Shown here: positions 38,712-52,396 of the stretch, piece by piece
Layout of the letters: every line of letters begins with the position of its first letter
How positions within the stretch are numbered: the stretch's first letter is position 1
Assembly: GCF_017562075.2 (NCBI RefSeq)
Contig: NC_054084.1
Span: forward strand, 42,701,197-42,765,196
From: Anopheles merus
Lineage: Eukaryota > Arthropoda > Insecta > Diptera > Culicidae
Length of the DNA stretch: 64,000 nt
Reading direction: 5' to 3'
Position numbers and translations under genes: made by a program
Notes under the pieces: model-generated
The model's input: the letters and a program-made list of their open reading frames with translations, nothing else
Told to the model about the DNA's origin: nothing
Database searches by the model: none

Positions 38712-41700
38712 CTGTGGAAAAGAGAGGGAGAAAGAGAGAAAAAACACACATACCAGGTAAGAAAATGTCAAAAGAATGCAAATTAATTACGGTAACCATA
38801 AACAAGCCGCAGTTGTAATAAATTTGCTCCCCGACAACCGGAGACGTTCTCAAAACTTGGTGGAGGCTGCGCATACGAGGAGACCGGGACTGAAAAAGAT
38901 AAGCATACTGCCAAATAGTAAAGCAGCACCGAAACATTCCCTCCAAAAAAACCTCCAAAGAGAATAAAAGTACCCACCAAAAACAAGACAGTTAACATCA
39001 ATAATTGAAGGAGAAAGGCATTAATTCAGGCGAGTAAGTGAGAGGGGGACGCGGGGCGATGGAAATGAAAATATCATAAACGTCCACCGCGAGACGATGC
39101 GGATAAAAACGTTCCAGACATGTGTTTTATTAGCTTTTTTTGGCGGTTGGATGACAGAGGGTGGGTCGGGCACCGTGAGATGAATTTACAGCAATGCAGC
39201 AACACTTATCCGAAAACGCTTTATTTGGTTATGGAATGCCATTTATTGGCGTTATAAGGTTAGGGCGGCCAGGAAATGGGGTGAACGGGGCCGGTGTTCG
39301 AGCCAAAAACGGAAGGATCCGGTGGATATGGATTTTTTGTTTTGTTTTGATTTTCACATTCTGACCAAATATTGAAGACAGGCACTTCAAAGAGTCTGTT
39401 TGAGTTGAGAAACATGTTGAAGTTTTTATTTAATATCATGAAATTGTTACACATTGAACTATAAATATAAACTCGGTACCCAAAAATGTTTGGTTAGAGA
39501 GATATTATTTAAATACAATCTTATCACAATATTGCTACGCTGGAGTGTTAAGACTGGTCAAAAATCTCTGATCACAGTCAGAAATCTGATTTTTACCTTA
39601 CAGAAAAAAAATCAACAAAAGACAAATTCAACAGTTCAACATTGCAATTGCACATTATCACCTTGATCGGAACGCACGCTGTATAAACCATGAGCGTACG
39701 AAAGTGCAGCTCGGCCAAGATGCATTCTTGTTCACGTAAACGGAACGGTTCAATGCCTTTTTTGGGGAGCCACAGCCATCTGACTGCCCTGCCCTTGCTT
39801 TTACGTGTGTCTGATTCTGATGGAGCACACTGACGATGAATAAAAAAAAACCCGTAAACATATCATCATCAACTGACCTACAACTGAAGCAGAACGCGAA
39901 TAAGAACGCAAACGCACGGTAGGACACGATGAAAGCGGAGGAACAATATCTACCGCCCCAAAAATGGCGAGTGTCCTTCGCAGGGTCATGAAGGGATGTA
40001 GTGCATACGGCGCACGGCACAACATGTCTCCTTTGCTTGCGAAGTTGACCTACATGCCAGAGGGCACACCGGTGATCGGTGAAGAATGACTCGTTTGGCT
40101 TTTACCGTTCAACGCGGACCGGGAAAGGGGACATAATGTTTTGAGTGCAATGTTTTTTTTTAAAGGACGGTGTTGTGGACAAAAAGGTTTTTTCTTTTGA
40201 ATTTTGATGTGAACAACTGGCTCCATGTTATTAACTCCTGCCGGCCGGACAGGTACGGGGACCAGTACCGAATTGTGAGTGAAAAACGATTCATCATATT
40301 TTGTGTGTGATAGAAGCTTTGAATGGAATGCACTTTTGCCGGATGAATAACGTTCATACGGGGAAGAGTGTAACTCCCCCCTCCCTTCCATTCCCTTCTC
40401 CCACCCTTGGGGACCTATCACACGCATTGGCTCACATTTTCTCGGTCCCAATCTAATCAGATGGGAATGGGTTTGTTGTTTTAGGCGGCTTCCGTGTCGT
40501 TTCGTTTGTTTGAAATAAAACAAACGACTCATTCGAAATTTTGAGAGTGAAGCGACGATCCCACAAGGGGAAGAGACATTAAAATAACAGTTAAGCAAGC
40601 AGTTTTAATCGTTTCTTTTAACCCTTCGTCGTGGCCATAGAGCTGAGTGTTGTGTTTAGTTTCCACAACCTGTCCTAATCAACCTCCCCAATGTCTTCTT
40701 TCTTCCTCACGGGACTTAGTGGTGAAACTGATGCGTGTAAGTTTTTGTTTGTAAGGGAGCAACAAAATAGGCAGACGGTCACATTGGATTGAAGGAAGTG
40801 ATTACCACCGGAGGCGTGAGCAGAATCGTTAAAGTGTACATAAATTATATCCAGCGGACCGCTTCAATTGCGTTCAAGTTTGCTCTGCCCTAGCGGACTA
40901 CCTTTATTTAAACCCTGCCTATTGCTTTCTTTCTGAAGGCGAGACGGTGTGTGAGACACTCCCATTCAAAAAAGGGCTGGTGCTGCTGTTGCTGAGAGGG
41001 AGGCAAAAAAAGACGAACCCTTTACGATCCACCTTCTCCATTCATCCAGCCCGAATACTGCTACTCCGTCTGCTAGACCTAAACTGCCCGGAGGCAAACT
41101 GTGTGCGCAACATTGTTATTGTTTCGTTGAACTACAAGGTGTAATTCTCCAAACTCCAACCCCAGGACCGGTGTCGGATGAATGGGATGAATGAATGGGG
41201 ATGCTAAAGGCACCCTTTGAGTACAGTTTAATAGAGACCTTCTGGTGGAGCAGGTGGGCTGCAAGAGGGAGTGAATCGTGGGAGTTTTGGGCTCAAAACA
41301 AGCTGGCCAGCAACTAATTCCCGAAAGGTGGCATAAACGAGTTGCGCGCAGTGGCAAATAGCAGCGCCAGCCGCAAGTGCCGCAAGAGATGTTAATTAAA
41401 TTAAAAATGCAAACAATCTATAAAACGCGTAGGGGTGTAGATTGCATTCGTGAGATGGTTGTACTGCGATCGTTGTACCGGTATGTGTACTAGGAGGGAA
41501 AAAGGTGTAAATACATTGACGCCCTATGCGAAAGATCACTGTGAGAGAGTGTTCTATGATAAAAATAATTCCAGTTCTAGTGGGTTTGATTAATGGGCGT
41601 TGGTTTTATCGTTGTTTTTTCATTCAGTAGCTTTAGAGGGAGGAAACTATGCCACAGGCAAGTGTTTGTAGAAGTTTATCGATGTTCGTAAGCGTTTGTT

Positions 41701-42192
41701 TGCAAGGGAAATTTCTTTCCTCGAAGATTAGAGCACACTTAAAATCACAAAATCAGCCGGAAGGGACAATTAAATCTATTAAGAATTGAACGAGAAACCC
41801 TGAAACCAAACCATTCTTTCACTCTGTTCGCTTAAGCTAAACTCCTTTCGGCTCGTTCTGGACGTGTTTCTCTTCTTTCTCGTTGATGCCCTTTCGGTGC
41901 AGAATTAATTTCCTGTAGCGATTGGCATTGGTCAACAAGCCAACCAGCAAGAAAATCTGCGTCTTCATGCAGCAGCAAGTGGTTAATGCTAATTAATTGT
42001 TGTTTCCCCTTCCACAACAACCCCAACAACCTCCGCCATCACAACCCTTGGAATGGAACACAACCAAATTGACGATGGGAAAAAGTCTCGATTGTCTTTC
42101 GCCAGTGGATTGCATTGAAGCTTTAATAGCTGTTTTTGATAAGATACATTATTTATGGGTGACTCGTGGTTTGTATAAAACTTATTTATGAG

Positions 42193-42193
<1 letters not shown>

Positions 42194-42224
<31 letters not shown>
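42194..42224. repeat. (TG)n microsatellite, about 15 units
   Basis: TG run on the plus strand in the long upstream intron. Confidence 0.95.
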
Positions 42225-42226
<2 letters not shown>

Positions 42227-43848
42227 AAATACAGAAAAGAAAATGATGAAATGAAAACATCAAGCAAACTACCAATGAGTGAGTATTGACAAAATTTATC
42301 CAGTCCTGAATATAAGTATCAACTGTTTTTCAACATTTTCTTCCTATTGCAAAACTCGAGCTTAATGCTGGAGCTTAATTTGTTCTGATTTCATTGATCG
42401 AGACAAATACACATACAACAGCAGTGCCGCAGGAAGAAGAAACTCTAAACGACCATCTCCAAATCGAAACGATGTAAGTGTGCGGGATCTATTGAATCTT
42501 ATAATTAATTACCTTCACTTAATTTTAATCACTTAACCGTTCGGAAAGCGAACAAGAAAGCGGTCCAGAAAAGCTTGCCAGACACTGACACAGCCCGGAT
42601 CCGGTTCACCGGTGGGTCAAAAGAACGGTAGGGGATCGATTGAATTCGACCCATCGGCTCGACCAACTGCTAGCGGTTGTGGTGGTGCAGCGAAAACAAG
42701 TGCTCCCAGGTGACTTATAATCTGGCCCACCACAAGTTATTGGTTCCGATTGATCCTGGTGACGTGCCTGGGGATGCTTCTTCTCGCGGGCTACAGCTGT
42801 GCCGGTGCGCTCGAAATCGGCAAGCCGATTACAAAGCGTTCGGTGGTGGTACTTTTTTGCTCGGTTGCTCAGTGTAAGGTGATCAATTTGGCGCGTAACA
42901 ACATGTTGGCATTGGGTACGCGAGACGATGGTGTATTTTTTTTCGGTGTTGTCCTTTTTTTGTCCCTTAATGCTTCACGCGGCATAGGTAGCAACACCGA
43001 CTGGGGTGACATTTGCAACCGTGTGCGTCTCTGCGCGGCACATACCATCGTCTCCTGCATGCGCGTACTTGCGCACATCGCACCCTTGCATTAGCTTGGA
43101 GAAGCGCTTGGGCAGCACAGGGGAGATGATAATGGCCGCTCGGGCTCGGGAGAGAAAATATGCGTCGGGTTGGGCGTTGTCTTGGTCATGCCATGATTTG
43201 TGACGCCGCGGAATGATCGATCGATTCGATCCCCGATCGGTTTGGCCTTCTGTCGCGATCGGCAGGGAGTTGTCGGTCACCGAAAAGGGCACGGACTCGG
43301 ATGGGACAGTCGCGGGCAGATAATGGCACAATAAAGCGGTCAAAGCTTTGGAAGGCAAGCGCAGGTTTTTTGTGTCTGTTTCGTGTGTTCGGTGTCCGCA
43401 TGGTGCGAAGGGCACACAGTGACAAATGGTTATGGAGCAGATAGTCGATCACGCGTTGAAATGTACAAAAATGGAGTTGCGTTTTTAAGGCGTTTAAACG
43501 GAGGGTTTCAATTTTCTTTTTTGCTGTTGCTGATGTTAAAACATATTTCAATTTGCAATGACCCTTGTACAAGAGACTGTTTTATCTGTACATTAAGGCA
43601 TTAAAAACGCTTATTTCCATTTGGAAAAGCAAGTTCTAATCAAGTTATCAGTAACTAGGTAAAATCAGCTAGCAATGGGTCCGTTTGGCTAGAAAGGAAT
43701 TTCTAACAAACTTTATCAAAAAACACTTACTTTTCAAAAGCTTGACTAACCAATCAGTTTCCTTACTAAGTTTAAACAAGAAGAACAAAATTAAAACCCG
43801 TCTTATATAATTATTTCATAGTATCAAAAGGTCGTTAAGATCAAGTAC

Positions 43849-44081
43849 TTCTTCTTCTTCTTCTTTTGGCTCAACAACCGTTGTCGGTCAAGGTCTGCCT
43901 GTACCACTTGTGGGGTTGGCTTTCAGTGACTTTTGGATTACCCCCCCCCCCCCCCCCCATAGCAGGATAGTCAGTCCCACGTATGGCGGCACGGTCTAGT
44001 TGGGGCTTGAACCTATGACGGGCATGTTGTTAAGTCGTACGAGTTGATGACTGTACAATGAGACTGGCTAGATCAAGTAGG
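43849..44081 (-). mobile_element. tRNA-derived SINE, SINE200-like, with target-site duplication
   Basis: Read on the minus strand the element has a tRNA-like head (TGTACAGTCATCAACTCG), a pol III B box GGTTCAAGCCCC, a body containing an 18-nt G run (43958-43941) and CAGGCAGACCTTGACCGACA, and a tail of AAG repeats ending at 43849. It is flanked by an exact 11-bp direct repeat AGATCAAGTAC at 43838-43848 and 44082-44092, so the insertion is recent enough to keep its duplication. It lies in the same orientation as the host gene, inside the long upstream intron. The match to Anopheles SINE200 is from memory. Confidence 0.8.
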
Positions 44082-47000
44082 AGATCAAGTACACACTTTA
44101 TATTTATAGTGATTTATGGATTGTTAGCTTTACATGCCTCTAATTCAAATCTTAAATCGAATTCAAGACATCTAAAACTTGATTTTTTCAAACACATTTC
44201 TTCTTTGCTGTAATCTTAGTTCGGTCATCCTAAATTTGATACATGCTGACTAGGAGACAGTAAAGCTTTCATCTGACGTATATTTTATCCGAACCCAACT
44301 ATGCCATATTTTCGCCAATAAAATCCCCTACAAAAATTCTGTCGGGATGCTCGCGCGCTTTCGCTTTGATCCCGTAGGTTGTGTGCGCGCGCGTGAACGC
44401 AAATTTATCGCCTCGCATCCGTCGGACCGGCCACACGAGAGAGTTATGCTTGCGCATAATTTTCCAACCTCGTACCAACATCACAGGCATCTTCCATCAC
44501 CGGCAAAAAAGGGATACATTTTACGCGGCTTGATTTTGTCTCCAACTCTCAGGTAAATGTTTCGGGCGGAAGGTGAGTGGTTGGAAAAGCGACGCTACAA
44601 ATAACGCCATTCCACGGCACGAAACAAGTTGATCCATCGGTTGATTTCGACTGAACAGAGTAGAGATGGGGCGGTGTTGCCTTCCAATTTTGCTCGTCCC
44701 CAACTCATACAGCCGCGGGGTCCTTTTTTCTACCCCTCATAGCCTGCCATGCTTAGAGCTGGAAACCCGCGCGAGGAGAAAGCACGAGGTAAGGTGTCAG
44801 GATGCGCCAACCGCCTCCGCGCGATACGCGATCGCGGCTGATTGTTTTCTTCCCGCGAGCGCTGCATCGTTCGCGATCGATGGCAAGATGGCAATTTGCA
44901 TAAATTGGAGTGTCATTTGCCACTGCCAGAGCGCGCGCGAGCGCTACCGCCAATGCCCGGCTACTGTTGCGCACTGGCCAGTCGTAGCCCGTTTGAGTAA
45001 CGGGATTTTGAATAGTTGCGGGAAGCTGGGGCGGGATGGGCGGGTTGAGCGAAGCGGTACAAGCGTTACTACCCTCAGGGCGTTCGAGCCGGCGAGATCG
45101 GTTATTGATTCGTTTGGTTCGTTTGGGAGGGTGATTTTGTCTTGTTGTGCTGTTTTTTGTTTTGTTTTGCGCCAAGCGACCACCACGCCAGCGAAAAGGT
45201 CGTCGGGTTAATTCGTCAGCAGTTCGGCAAAGATGCAGTTACAAAGAAAGGGGATGATCATCCGATGCAAGATCTCCCACGACGCTCTCGGACGAACGTC
45301 GGAAGGTAGGCTGGGATAGGTTGAAAACAAAAGTCTTCCGAAAATAATGCCAGAATAAATAAACACGAACTTCCAGCTCGGTGTGGCCCAGAATGGCAAG
45401 TAACAAAGTATCAGTTTGCAAAGCTGGGCAGCGGGATGTGCACGCCAAAATTGGGACTGAGGAAGCATCATCAAGAACACGATCTGCTTCACGATTGTTT
45501 TGTGTCGGAAATGCAGCTCCGGAATGCAGCGGGATGTCGAATCCTTATTATTATCTTAGCTCAGCAGCCCCAACTGCAGCGAAAGAGGAAATCACGGACC
45601 CACAATTGACGAGCTGCTCTGGATTCGGCGGAGAGATAGAATTGAAAAGAGTTTGTGAGCGGATGTTGGAGCAAGTACAAAAAAAGGCCATACTTAACAC
45701 AATGTAACACTTTTTAAGGGCATAATCATTTGCTTGCCTTTTTCCCTGAACGTTAGGATTACAATTATAGTGTCATTTTGGTGCATTTTCATGCTGCATT
45801 GCGTGATTTCTGGTTGGGTAATATTTTCGCTAGCATTCAATCCATTCCGTACCTGGGACCTGAATTGGTTCATTCTTTTACGATGGTTGATGCGTTTCAA
45901 AGGAAGTTTAACGTGATCTGTTTTATATTCTGGGTATTTTCCACTAATGACTGTTATTTGCAGCAGGACTTCGAAGTCTAGTTAACATGCTTGTTTGTTC
46001 GACGTCCAAAACATTGGAGTTTTGTGACGGAAATAAAAACAATTTCGATCTTTTGCTACATTAATTTACAAATACAAATCAAGATAATTTTCATGATAGC
46101 AACAAAACCTTTCGATTGCGCTTATCTATCGTTTTACATCACAGCAAACCCGGCAACATACAACCGGCAACATTATTCTCAGATGAAAGGTGCAATGAGG
46201 TTGGACCTCATCTTACAGAACTCAATCGTTGTGAAGAAGTGTAATAAATGAAGAGTAAGTGATGCTAGCATGCAAGCCGTTTACAAAAAAAAAGCATGGC
46301 TTCCCCAAATGTCATGCACAATTTTGTGCAATTTATGTTTATTGTTTTCGGCACGTCATGTTTTACGACATTGTTTATCTTGCGCTTGCGATTTTCGGAG
46401 TGGATTTTGCAGCAGATGCAGAAGAAAACTCCAAACGAAAGGGAATGAATTTTCCTTCACCGTGCGAATGATTTATGCTGCTTCTCGTCCCGCATTTATT
46501 TGTTTCTCTGCTGTGCTATAAAACCTTATAAAACAAACCGGTGAAGCAAGGGCGACATACGCAAAGGGACTAAAGGTACGAAATTTAATAATTAAAGAAA
46601 CGATAATTAACAGCACTAATTGATGCCGTTCAGTGAAACATCTATCATTTTCTCCCGCCCTCCCGTGCATAAAACCGTGCGTGATGCAACGAGCAGAATG
46701 GGTTGCAATAAAAACGACCAAAGAACACACACACAACACAGGGTCAGAAAGGTGCAATAAATGCAATGCACTTTGCACTGTTTGGTGGGGCAAAAAAAAA
46801 AAAAAACAAAAAAACCCGTGGCTGAGTGTACCGAGAGATTTGTTGGCATTAAATGGTACCCCCAAAAATGGGTAGGACACTGAAACGAATCGGTGTAATT
46901 TAGCTGTACGCGTTTTCGGTGCAATCTTCTCCACAACAGTAAGTAGTAATCGTGAAAGTGACCCCCGCCGCGGGACAATTGTAATTATTTTAATTTCCAT

Positions 47001-48221
47001 CGCAAGATGATGCTCCTCGCAAAAGTGCTCGCGCGAGGTAGAAAGAGAAATGTTACGAAAGCGTAGTGCCATCCGGCGACCATGCACGGTCGTCACGGTT
47101 TGTTGTGATTTTGGGGATTATTCAAATTTCCAGCCACACCCCTAGAAGAAGAGCATACAAAAAAATCCCAAATGGCACAACTCGAAATGGAACCTGAACC
47201 ACGGGGGGAATCGCTACCCAGACAAGTGGCCATTACCGGGCGTAAGTGGTATTGGGTTGGGATTGCGCACTTGGCACACCGACGATACCACCGTATGGTG
47301 TTTGATATTTATTTGTCACGAGTCAAAACTTCCGAGTGGCAGCGAAGATCTTCTCGCCTGTTGACACTCCCTTGAAGCGGTGCGCGGTCGCTCGTGGTCC
47401 ATTGCGTACCATCGCGGAGCCATGAAATCTTACTTTAATTGCAAGGCTGTACCGGCGGTGTACATACGCGGACACACTTGAAACAAATCACGCACCGCTC
47501 CACCGCTGGTGCGAGGATATCTTGCGGCGGCTGTCGTAAAAACCGTGACGGAAGTCAACAAACTCTCTCAATTGAACGTTTTTTTAGAATACATCTGTAC
47601 GTGCCCGCGATTGCTGGAGGTTGTGATTGTATAATTGAGGGTTTCTGTGAGCCGGTGTCCTCTTCGAGGCAGCCGCCTTCGAACTGGTATAATTTGAAAC
47701 ACGTTCGAGCGTTTTGGGTTGTTCCAGTGTAGTTGCTTCCACCTTGGGGTAAGATTCATGCGGGAAGTGTTGTCTCTCCACCATAACAACAACAACAACA
47801 ACTGGGAAGTGGAAGTAAAAACAACGCTATACCGGTGTTGAAGATATCTCCAAACAACGCTTATCAGCACCTAAGCATCGGTCTGGACCGCAAGTAGGAA
47901 GATCTAGGCTGTGGCTCTATGTTAGCATCCACTCCTCTCCCGGGTTCCAGGGCATTCTACAGAGTGCTGAAGCAGGAATGGTATCGGGGACGGAAAAATG
48001 TAGCCAAACCTGTCAGCATCAAGTGACCGTGCGCATAAAAAGCCACAAGATACGGTCCATGATTGTGCACCGAGAAAGAAAGAGAGAACGAGAGGGGGAA
48101 AAACGCTTCCCTCCAAAGATAAAGATGGAGCGGTTCGGAACTTCACCGTTAAACACGCTACAGATGCTGTCAGTGCTGTTGGCTAAGAAGGTATCTCTTG
48201 TACCGGGCCTGGGGAAGTTAG

Positions 48222-48680
48222 ATAGACAACTTAGAGGACATCAAAGAAAAGCACATCGCAAACATCCGGAGATGGTTGGGCCGTGTGGTGTTTAGTGTAC
48301 AGTTGTTCAACATTGGTCTAAAACAATGTAGGTACAGACAGGTCCAAGAGTTAGGTAGGTGTGGATTGGATGACCACCTTCGCGAGCTGACGGACAGATT
48401 CATTGCGTCGGAGATACTTTCGTTGGGGTCAAAGATCTTCAAAAGAACACCTTCATCTTAGGCGCGCCTTTTAGCGCTATTACAGCGACAGTCTACTGCG
48501 CTTCTAGAAGTATTTCAAGATCTTCTATATCCAGTGCCCAAACCATAGTCTCAAACGAGGAGCATCCCGATGCCATGGAGTGCCGGCGACCGGTTGCGAG
48601 GTACACGAGGCCAGCCCAAACCCAATCGTAAACCGGTCAAACGGTAGATGGGTGGCTCCGATAGGAGACAAAAATCAAGA
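48222..48680 (+). mobile_element. Possible decayed non-LTR retroelement 3' fragment (weak)
   Basis: An 80-codon frame (48222-48461, ending TAG) reads through RRWLGRVVFSVQLFNIGLKQ and CGLDDHLRELTDRFIASEIL. About 110 bp further, RLRGTRGQPKPNRKP resembles the basic RGRP-like tail seen at the C-termini of some insect non-LTR polymerases. There is no continuous polymerase frame, no poly(A) tail and no clear ends. It could also be an unrelated exon, because an AG precedes the frame. Not recognised with confidence. Confidence 0.2.
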
Positions 48681-51541
48681 AAATCAATTTTCCATTTCCC
48701 TGTTCCCCTCCCACTGGATGGCGTTTTTGTGTGTGTGGTTGTGCAAGAGTTTGGAGAGGGTAGCATCTAAAGAATACCGGTGAGAATGTAAATGAAAAGC
48801 CTTTGCCTTTGATGAAGGTGCTCGATAGGCGGCGGTCCATGCGCTATCTACCAAACGTTTGGTTCCGCTGGAATGGCGGAAGGATGCTACCCCAACTGGA
48901 ATGTACCAACTCGCACTCGCCCAGTGTGTGTGTGTGTGTCTAGCCACTCGAGACGCAGATAAATGCTCCCCAGGCCAGACTGAGCTCTGAGGGTGTGCTG
49001 CATAGAAATAAAATACAGCTAGGCCGCCGCCCGTTGCCGTTCAAGGGCAGGTGAATTCAATTTAAAGCTCGGTTAGCTACGGACCTTTCGATGAATGGTG
49101 TGTTTATTGAGGAAGATTCACAGCAAAGACGCGCACTATCACCCTCCTAAGGCGAGCCGGCATTGACGACCGACCCGGGAGGAAGTGTAGTGCCTTGTTT
49201 TTAACCACTGTTACCGGTTTTTCGGGACCCCGGCATGAAGGTGCTACACCTGGGAATCGGGACCTGAAAGGGGAACTTAAAGGCGTTTTTTTGCAGCCCC
49301 ATCTGCCTCCCCGCTCTCTCAGTGTTTAGTGGGGCCGGTAAACCGGGATATGCTTACGCAACAGGTTTCGTGCACATAATCTGGTGGCATTCATCTGGGG
49401 GAAGAACGGGGCTGCACGGGAAAAGGAAGCTAAACGTTACCTTCTTTTCTTCCTATGGCCCTAGAGCTTGGCTGCGCCGGAGGAACAGAATTCACGTCGT
49501 AAATACGCATTCCTAATCGGTTATGTGCGACCGGCCGCCGCTCGCCGGTTTGGCACGGGATCGCCAACAGGAGAGGTGGCGTGTGTTTGAGTGCGCGCTC
49601 GTATCACAGATGGACTACTTTCCGAGCGCGGCCAGAATGCGCTCTCGCCAGTCTTGTTTTGTGCGGTGGCTAGAACGTGGAATGCATGTCAATAGCTACC
49701 ACCGTGTGTGCCCTTTTTTAGTTTTGCTTGGGAAACTAGCAGGCAAACCCCGAGATTGGTATTGGCTTCGTTTTTCCTCGCAAAACCATCGGTTAAAGTA
49801 AAGGCTGTTTATTGTATTGAATTTCATTCTTTAAAACAAAACAAATTATTTGTAGAGTTTCCTTAAGAAAAACTGGCAAAGAAATGTGCTAAAAGTTAAA
49901 AAAGCAAAGCCTGGTTCCGAGAAAAAAATTGTTTGGCAAACTTGGCAAATATTGACAGTCCATCAATTATGTGGACAAAACATTACTCAAGACATTACTT
50001 TTTGTCTGGCTGAGTGCTCTCCCTTCCCACAAAAAATACCTCCCCGTTAAGAATAATGTTTATGTCGTTTGCTTCGTTATTTTTTGCTCTCTCGAACTGT
50101 GTTTCGCACAAAGTAAAATTAACGATTGTTCAATAAAAATGACACATTGAAAATTTTTGTTTCCTCCAACTCGTACCAGGAATGTTTGGGAGAAGATGGC
50201 AAAAAATCAGAACCACACCCCTTGAAAAAATAACAACAACAACAGTGCGTTTCTCCTTTGCTTCGAGCAGAACACAATCGGCCTCACCCCAAAATAATAA
50301 TAACAGACAGCACACACACACAGAGGCAGAAAAAATGCAAACGACCAAACGACGACTCATCATTATCTTATCCAAGTTGTGCCACAGGGCTGGGCAGGAC
50401 GACCTAAACGCAACAACTCCCCTGCCCAACCGACCCCCAAAGAAACCCTATTGTTAAACAGCCCGACGGGGATCCGCATGTTCGCGAAAGGATGTGTGTC
50501 CAACACATTCAGCAGCAAAAAAAGAGCCACCACAAAAAAATGGAAGACAACCCATTCAAATGGCAACGGAGTGTAGGAATTCAATTTGCTTTCTGTAAAT
50601 GTGCTTTGGTGCTGCACAGAACCGAGCCGAAAAGGAAATGGACGGCATGGAAGGAAAAGGTACGCGCGGGAAGTATTCAAAAGTCGGTGAAATGTGCGTT
50701 TTACGCCGGTGCGAGAGGTCAACGAAATTTGTTTGAACGTTCGCGTTCGCGCGGCACGATGGAACAAATTGATCCTCGAGCGAAGAGCAACGCTGCGGAC
50801 GGAATGCTTTTGCAGGGGAAAGACGTTTTCTGTTCGACGCAATCCGATACTCGCTTCGAAAAAAGGAAAAAGCCGTTTGCCAAACATCCGAAACAATAAT
50901 TGCATTGAAGTCGAGAATGATGATAAGTAAACGGACGGTTAGAACTGCGTCGTGTGGTGTGTGTTTGAGTTTAGTCTTTGTGGTGTTTGATTTTTTTTTT
51001 GTGTCCGCAAACAAGGATTCACATTCTATGTTTATCATCATGTTATTAATCTTCAGTTCAAACGTTGGTAAACGAACTTGTATTGAAGCATTTGCGTTGG
51101 TACCTCAGGGTTGAAAAATTGGTGATGATTGCACTTTTTTCGGGCGGTCCAGCAGGGTGGTTTAAATTGGTTAAACGAATCCTTTTTTGCGAAAATTGCT
51201 AGGGAGGTTACATTTGACGGGCAATATTAAGAACTGTTGATAAATTGTTTTACTCATCGAATGATGATTAAGGTGAGAACTTTAGCAAATGGGATTAACG
51301 GATTGTGAAAGTTGAAAAATTTGATTGTTTTGAAATGATTGAAATGAAATGAAATATAAATGAAATTGAAATGAAATTACTTTTCATATTTATATAGCTT
51401 TCTAGCCGAGCTCTCCTAAGCCAAAGCTCTCTTCAAAAATCAATTCTTGACATTAATGTATATATTTATTTCCCTTATTGCTTACTACTGTTTATTATAG
51501 TTTTTTTTTTTAATTTTCTGCATGGTCTATTAAATGGCCTC

Positions 51542-51756
51542 TTACTCTTCGTCCTTCTTCTATTTGGCGTAACATCTTACGCGGACATGTCGGCCTATAG
51601 AGAATTTCGAGACTTAATTCATTACCACACAGCCGGATAGTTAATTCTTGTTACGGGGAGATGGTCCATTCTAGGTTTGAACCCATATTCCATGTCGGAC
51701 GGGCATGTTAATGAGTCGTTCGAGTTGACGGCTGTACCACAGGACCGCTCCGATAT
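51542..51756 (-). mobile_element. Second, diverged tRNA-derived SINE of the same family
   Basis: Minus-strand reading gives a related layout: TGTGGTACAGCCGTCAACTCG-type head, AACATGCCCGTC, B box GGTTCAAACCT, a central GAATTAACTATCCGG corresponding to GGGACTGACTATCC of the other copy, GGCCGACATGTCCGC, and an AGAAGAAGGACG tail. Divergence from the copy at 43849-44081 is clear and no good target-site duplication is visible, so this is an older or different subfamily member. The ends are approximate. Confidence 0.7.
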
Positions 51757-52246
51757 GGTTATGTGGCCTATACAGCTCAAAAACTATCCTGTACTATTAT
51801 TAACTATTATGAACTATCTTATTAATAATTGGCGTTATGATGATTCAAAAGGAGCTAGTATGTGATTTTGTTTAGAGTCAATAAAATGATTTAAATCAAA
51901 ATAGACTTATGACAGGTAGAAACTTCGAGTGACGGACAATAAATATTCATTAGAGCTATACTGTTGACTGCTAAGCCCAATATTTAATATACTTGGTTGG
52001 TATATTGATGTTAATTCTGGCCAGCAGATCTGAGGACTCAATAGATTTTGAGGGTATTTTGGAAAACCCTGTGTCGATGTTTTAGTTATTGTTATCGGTG
52101 ATTTTAGCGATTGTAATAAGAAAAAAAGTTGACAAGATAATTACTGTAAAATCGTCATACAGTCAAAAAATGTTGGACAACTTTATAATCATGCATACGT
52201 AACTCGAGAAAGAAAATATTTCAGTCCATATCTGCCATCATCGCAG

Positions 52247-52396
52247 GAAGATCAGCATGTCCTGCTGGAGAAAGCTAGCCGTTTGTGGTGGGCAGCAGCT
52301 ACGCATCATGTTCAGGATAAACGTAGCCTGAAGGATTTTTGGTTCAAAAATCAAGATAAAACCGAACGCACCCAAGCACTGCGTTCGCAAAGCTAG
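52247..52396 (+). other. Candidate plus-strand terminal exon, unassigned (weak)
   Basis: A 49-codon frame ending TAG starts right after a decent acceptor (TTCAGTCCATATCTGCCATCATCGCAG). It reads EDQHVLLEKASRLWWAAA, then HHVQDKRSLKDFWFKNQDK, then TERTQALRSQS. The composition is hydrophilic and protein-like and GC content rises sharply against AT-rich flanks. The minus strand is also open here. No family is recognised, no upstream exon was found and no clear poly(A) signal follows. Confidence 0.2.

Noticed and set aside
46473..47096. 207-codon minus-strand frame
   Set aside because: It passes through a poly-A/poly-T run giving a Phe stretch, has no domain, and overlapping frames are equally open.
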